NCBI GenBank assembly: GCA_016845105.1
Contig: JAERTF010000162.1
Coordinates: 1-46,278 of the forward strand
Source: Bacteroidota bacterium
Lineage (GTDB): Bacteria; Bacteroidota; Bacteroidia; Bacteroidales; F082
Length of the DNA: 46,278 bases
Direction of reading: 5' to 3'
Shown here: piece by piece, positions 43,165-46,278 of the stretch
Layout of the letters: every line of letters begins with the position of its first letter
Numbering within the stretch: position 1 is the stretch's first letter
The notes under the pieces: generated by a model
What the model saw: the letters and a program-made list of their open reading frames with translations, nothing else
Told to the model about the DNA's origin: nothing
The model's database searches: none
Made by a program: the position numbers and the translations under genes

Positions 43165-44949
43165 CTATGATTTCTCATAAATCCCATCAATAATATCAGC
43201 ATAGTTACCAATAACTACCTTTCGTTTTAGCTTTTGTGTAGGAGATAACATCCCGTTGTCGGGAGTCCAGTTATCGGTTACAAGTCTGAAAACTTTAACT
43301 TGGGCAACCTGATCTAATTCAGGATTATATTTATCCATTTCAACTTGGTAGCGGTCGATAATCCTCTGTTTCTTGATCAAATCATCATTATCTCTGTACT
43401 TTACTTTATGAATCGTGCACCAGTTATGGAGAAATTCAAAGTCTGGTACAATCAATGCGGAAGTAAATTTCTCATTTTCCCCGATAACTATAATTTGTTC
43501 GATGAATTGCGACTCCTTAAATTGGTTTTCAACTTGCTGAGGTGCTACATATTTGCCACCTGAAAGTTTAAATATCTCTTTTTTGCGGTCTGTTATAGTT
43601 AGCATTCTGTGCTCATCAAATGTACCAATATCACCGGTATGAAACCACCCATCTTCATCAATTGCTTCCTTTGTTCTTTCCGGATCCTTATAATAACCCA
43701 ACATTAGATTTTCTCCTTTTTCCAGTATTTCGCCATCCTCTGCAATTTTTACCTCCAGTTCATCTGGGACATATCCCACACTGCCAAATCTAACTCCAGG
43801 ATATTTTGGTTTAGTGGCTGATATCAATGGTGATGTTTCAGTTAATCCATATCCTTCCTGAACAATAATTTTAGCAGCCCAAAATATTCGTGCCAAACGT
43901 GGTTGCAGTGCAGCTCCTCCCGAAATTACTCCTTTTAATTCTCCACCCAATGCTTCACGCCATTTGCTGAAAATAAGCTTATTGGCAATTGCTAGTTTAA
44001 AATTGTAGTAAGCACTCCTATTTGCTGGATTTGGATCGTATTTATCACCAACCTGTACAGCCCAAAAGAAAATCATCTTTTTAACAAATGAAAGTTCCCT
44101 ACCTTTGTTAATGATTTTATCATAAACTTTCTCAAAAACCCTTGGTACAGTAATGAAAACATTAACTTTTATTTCACGCATGTTTTCACCAATTGTTTCA
44201 ATGCTTTCTGCATAGTATAGAGTAAGTCCAATTGATTGCCATAAGTAATTGCCAACCCTTTCGAGTACATGTGATAACGGTAAAAAGCTAAGAGCCCTGT
44301 CGTTCGGCTTTAAATATGTAACAACTTTATGTGCTAGTTTAATGTTACTAACAACATTATTATGCGAAAGCATAACACCCTTTGATAAACCTGTGGTGCC
44401 TGATGTATAGAATATTGTGAGTAAATCACTGGGTTTAATTTCATCACGACGAGCCATAAGAGAATCTTTGAATTCTTTAGCTTTTGATGTTCCCAGGTCA
44501 GCAATCTCTTGCCAATTTTTAACACCCTCAACTTCATCAATTGTATATATTTCCTCTAGGTTTGAGGTTTTTTTATAGATGGGAAGTAGCTTATCATATA
44601 ATTCCTTGCTTGAAACAATTAGAATTCTGGCATCGGAATGAGATAGTATGTGCAGATATTCTTTCTCGCTAATTGTTGGATATATTCCCACATGGACACA
44701 TCCAATTTGTGACATTCCAAAATCGATGAAATTCCATTCGGGTCGGTTATTACTTACTGTGGCAATTTTATCACCTTTTTTGTAGCCCATTGCCAATAAG
44801 CCATAACTGAAAGCATCAACATTTTTTCGGTACTCCTTGGTTGAGAAGTTATCCCATTTGCCATTTCGTTTTACTGATAACGCTACATCAGTATTAAAGT
44901 TTTCTTCAGAGTTGGTAAGAATATCAAAAGTCCTGGTAATATTTGCCAT
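43165..44949 (-). CDS. Long-chain acyl-CoA synthetase, second copy
   Basis: 594 residues from ATG 44949 (MANITRTFDILTNSEENFN). An in-frame ATG at 44976 adds nine residues, but the shorter start aligns with the MNVTRTFDLVDHLMD start of the fad-operon ligase. Motifs: FYTSGTTGLSKGVMLSH, YGLTETSPL, GWFHTGDIGTF and KEIFKLSGGKYVAPQQVENQFKE. It is clearly homologous to the ligase at 30723-32540 along the whole length but diverged. It stands outside the fad operon and is probably monocistronic, so it may be expressed under other conditions or prefer other chain lengths. The palindrome found before the fad operon was not seen in front of it. Confidence 0.92.
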   Translation of the reverse strand: MANITRTFDILTNSEENFNTDVALSVKRNGKWDNFSTKEYRKNVDAFSYGLLAMGYKKGDKIATVSNNRPEWNFIDFGMSQIGCVHVGIYPTISEKEYLHILSHSDARILIVSSKELYDKLLPIYKKTSNLEEIYTIDEVEGVKNWQEIADLGTSKAKEFKDSLMARRDEIKPSDLLTIFYTSGTTGLSKGVMLSHNNVVSNIKLAHKVVTYLKPNDRALSFLPLSHVLERVGNYLWQSIGLTLYYAESIETIGENMREIKVNVFITVPRVFEKVYDKIINKGRELSFVKKMIFFWAVQVGDKYDPNPANRSAYYNFKLAIANKLIFSKWREALGGELKGVISGGAALQPRLARIFWAAKIIVQEGYGLTETSPLISATKPKYPGVRFGSVGYVPDELEVKIAEDGEILEKGENLMLGYYKDPERTKEAIDEDGWFHTGDIGTFDEHRMLTITDRKKEIFKLSGGKYVAPQQVENQFKESQFIEQIIVIGENEKFTSALIVPDFEFLHNWCTIHKVKYRDNDDLIKKQRIIDRYQVEMDKYNPELDQVAQVKVFRLVTDNWTPDNGMLSPTQKLKRKVVIGNYADIIDGIYEKS

Positions 44950-45418
44950 ATTGATTGATTGGTTTAGTATTGCCAAAAGTATGATTAATTATTGACAATC
45001 GTTAATTGTATCAAAACAACCTCTTTCTGAAGTCTACAACAGTAATAAAAAGAAGCTAAATTTTACTTTTATAGTTATGATTGAATATGTTTCATTATTA
45101 GGTATTTCTATTTAAGGGATATTGGTACTTCTATATATTGAGTTTATCACTTACCATCTAAATATAAAAAGCTGTATTCTTTTACCACTTCCATCGTCAA
45201 AGATGAAGTTCTGATTTTAGTTTTTGATTTCTTTTTGTATTTCTAAGCAATATTAGCAACAAAAATACAATCATTTAAATCTCAGATGAACAATGTGTTA
45301 GTTGTTGTATTGTACGAATAAAGCTTAGGTGTACAACTAGTGCTTGACTTTAAGGTAGCGGAAATTGTATATTCGATTTCATTTTTAAAAAAGTAATCTC
45401 TAATTAAAAACTATAATC
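44950..45418. other. 469-bp AT-rich intergenic region
   Basis: It separates the minus-strand acyl-CoA ligase gene from the plus-strand leucine-rich-repeat gene and must contain both promoters. For the ligase, TACTTTTG (minus strand, 44974-44981) is a perfect TAnnTTTG. For the repeat protein, TATATTCG (45368-45375) is a near match with CTTG 21 bases upstream. No open frame longer than a few codons with protein-like content, hairpin terminator or RNA gene was recognised. Confidence 0.5.
44974..44981 (-). promoter_or_regulatory. Candidate -7 element of the second acyl-CoA ligase gene
   Basis: On the minus strand, TACTTTTG matches TAnnTTTG and lies 24 bases before the ATG at 44949. A TTG is present upstream, but its spacing is short. 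Confidence 0.3.
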
Positions 45419-46278
45419 ATGAATACAAAGTACTTACTAACGCTTATATTTTTATTTGGTATAAGCTCATTTACGTTTGGACAATATACCGCAATACCAG
45501 GTATCGTTTTTGAACAAGAATTGATTGATAAGGGGATTGATACCGAAGGAACATTTGACGGTCAAATACTTACAACCGATATTAATACTCTAACAACCCT
45601 TGATATTTCTAGTGCTAGCAATATTCAAGGAACTGGTATTGTTAATTTAACAGGTATAGCAGGTTTTGCTTTACTTGAGGAATTATATTGCGATGATAAT
45701 AAACTGATAACTGCTAATTTCGATTTATCTAGTAATGTTGCATTAACGGATTTGGATTGCAGTGATAATTTATTGACTACTCTTGACTTGACTGCTAATA
45801 CGTTGTTAGAAGACTTAGATTGCAGTAGTAATTCGCTTACAGGATTAACATTGGATGCGGGAAATTCAGCTTTAACCACAATAGTTTGTAGTTCCAACTC
45901 CTTTGTAACTCTAGATTTATCAGCACTTACAACATTAACAAGTTTGAATGCATCATCATGTACATCTATGACTTCTTTAAACTGTAGCGGAAATGATATT
46001 GCTACTTTATCTGTTAGTGGAAACTCTGCATTGGAAACATTGAACTGTAGCGACAATCTAATTACAACTGCAAACTTAACATTACCAACACCAAATGCTG
46101 TATTAACCACCCTAAATTGCAGTGATAATGCACTAGTAACTCTGGATGTTTCCGGATTTACTGGTATAGTAACATTAGATGTTTCAGACAACTCTCTTAC
46201 AAGCTTGGACTGTAATGGGAACCTTATCTCTACCTTAACCCTTGCTACAGGTAATACTGGTTTATTAACTCTAGATTG
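45419..46278 (+). CDS. Secreted leucine-rich-repeat protein, 5' part (runs off the window)
   Basis: 286 codons are visible and no stop is reached before the window ends. A signal peptide (MNTKYLLTLIFLFGISSFTFGQ) precedes a start module common to Bacteroidota repeat proteins (FEQELIDKGIDTEGTFDGQILTTDIN). Leucine-rich repeats of about 20-24 residues follow, with the core LTTLDCSDNxLTTLDLS and a Cys before the Ser-Asp/Gly-Asn turn (for example LTDLDCSDNLLTTLDLT and LETLNCSDNLITT). At least eight such repeats are seen. Such proteins are cell-surface or secreted binding proteins and often end in a T9SS sorting domain, which would lie beyond the window. Function unknown. Confidence 0.85.
   Translation, partial: MNTKYLLTLIFLFGISSFTFGQYTAIPGIVFEQELIDKGIDTEGTFDGQILTTDINTLTTLDISSASNIQGTGIVNLTGIAGFALLEELYCDDNKLITANFDLSSNVALTDLDCSDNLLTTLDLTANTLLEDLDCSSNSLTGLTLDAGNSALTTIVCSSNSFVTLDLSALTTLTSLNASSCTSMTSLNCSGNDIATLSVSGNSALETLNCSDNLITTANLTLPTPNAVLTTLNCSDNALVTLDVSGFTGIVTLDVSDNSLTSLDCNGNLISTLTLATGNTGLLTLD

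Noticed and set aside
45625..46191. Minus-strand 188-codon open frame
   Set aside because: It is the antisense shadow of the leucine-rich-repeat gene on the plus strand; its Val/Ser/Leu-rich translation reflects the repeat codons and has no family features.

Overview
The window is AT-rich, densely coded DNA that looks like a chromosome segment from a marine or sediment member of the Bacteroidota (Bacteroidales/Marinilabiliales-like). The pointers are a TonB-dependent receptor with a carboxypeptidase-regulatory-like N-terminal domain, a C-terminal type IX secretion sorting domain, a cysteine-containing leucine-rich repeat protein, MacB/FtsX permeases ending in the Bacteroidota-style RNPVESLRYE tail, long PAS-rich hybrid kinases, and a promoter with the phylum's TAnnTTTG -7 element. 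No rRNA, tRNA, CRISPR array, insertion sequence or phage gene was recognised.

Layout. (1) 1-2521, plus: a cobalamin-binding radical SAM protein and a PAP2 phosphatase. (2) 11585-2602, minus: a sensory operon of a 1323-residue hybrid histidine kinase, a CheD-like deamidase, and a second PAS/GAF hybrid kinase split into three overlapping frames by two lesions at A-runs. (3) 12112-23846, plus: an efflux-type ABC cluster with one HlyD/MacA-like adaptor, one LolD/MacB-type ATPase and four FtsX-type permeases. The third permease is broken by a one-base frameshift. (4) 24182-34694, plus: a fatty-acid beta-oxidation operon with a MarR repressor, FadN-type bifunctional enzyme, thiolase, acyl-CoA dehydrogenase, hotdog thioesterase-like protein, acyl-CoA ligase and a membrane FeS oxidoreductase likely to pass electrons from ETF to menaquinone. 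A near-perfect 24-bp palindrome overlaps the promoter in front of the MarR gene. (5) 34845-38474: an orphan secreted protein, a TMEM175-like channel and a LamG protein with a T9SS tail. (6) 38556-39938: a reductive-dehalogenase-like protein with N-terminal membrane helices in place of a Tat signal. (7) 43091-39935, minus: a probable metal-handling module of a Cys-rich membrane or secreted protein, a TonB receptor with a Cys-Cys pair in its plug, and a periplasmic HMA protein. (8) 44949-43165, minus: a second acyl-CoA ligase. (9) 45419 to the end: the start of a leucine-rich-repeat surface protein that runs off the window.

How it fits together. The fad operon covers fatty-acid activation, the full beta-oxidation spiral and probable delivery of electrons to the membrane; ETF itself is not in the window. 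The kinase operon and the ABC cluster diverge from a 526-bp gap. Two proteins (the radical SAM enzyme and the dehalogenase-like protein) belong to cobalamin-using families. Three apparent frameshifts in 46 kb, two in A-runs and one in a short T-run, are the main quality or biology question.
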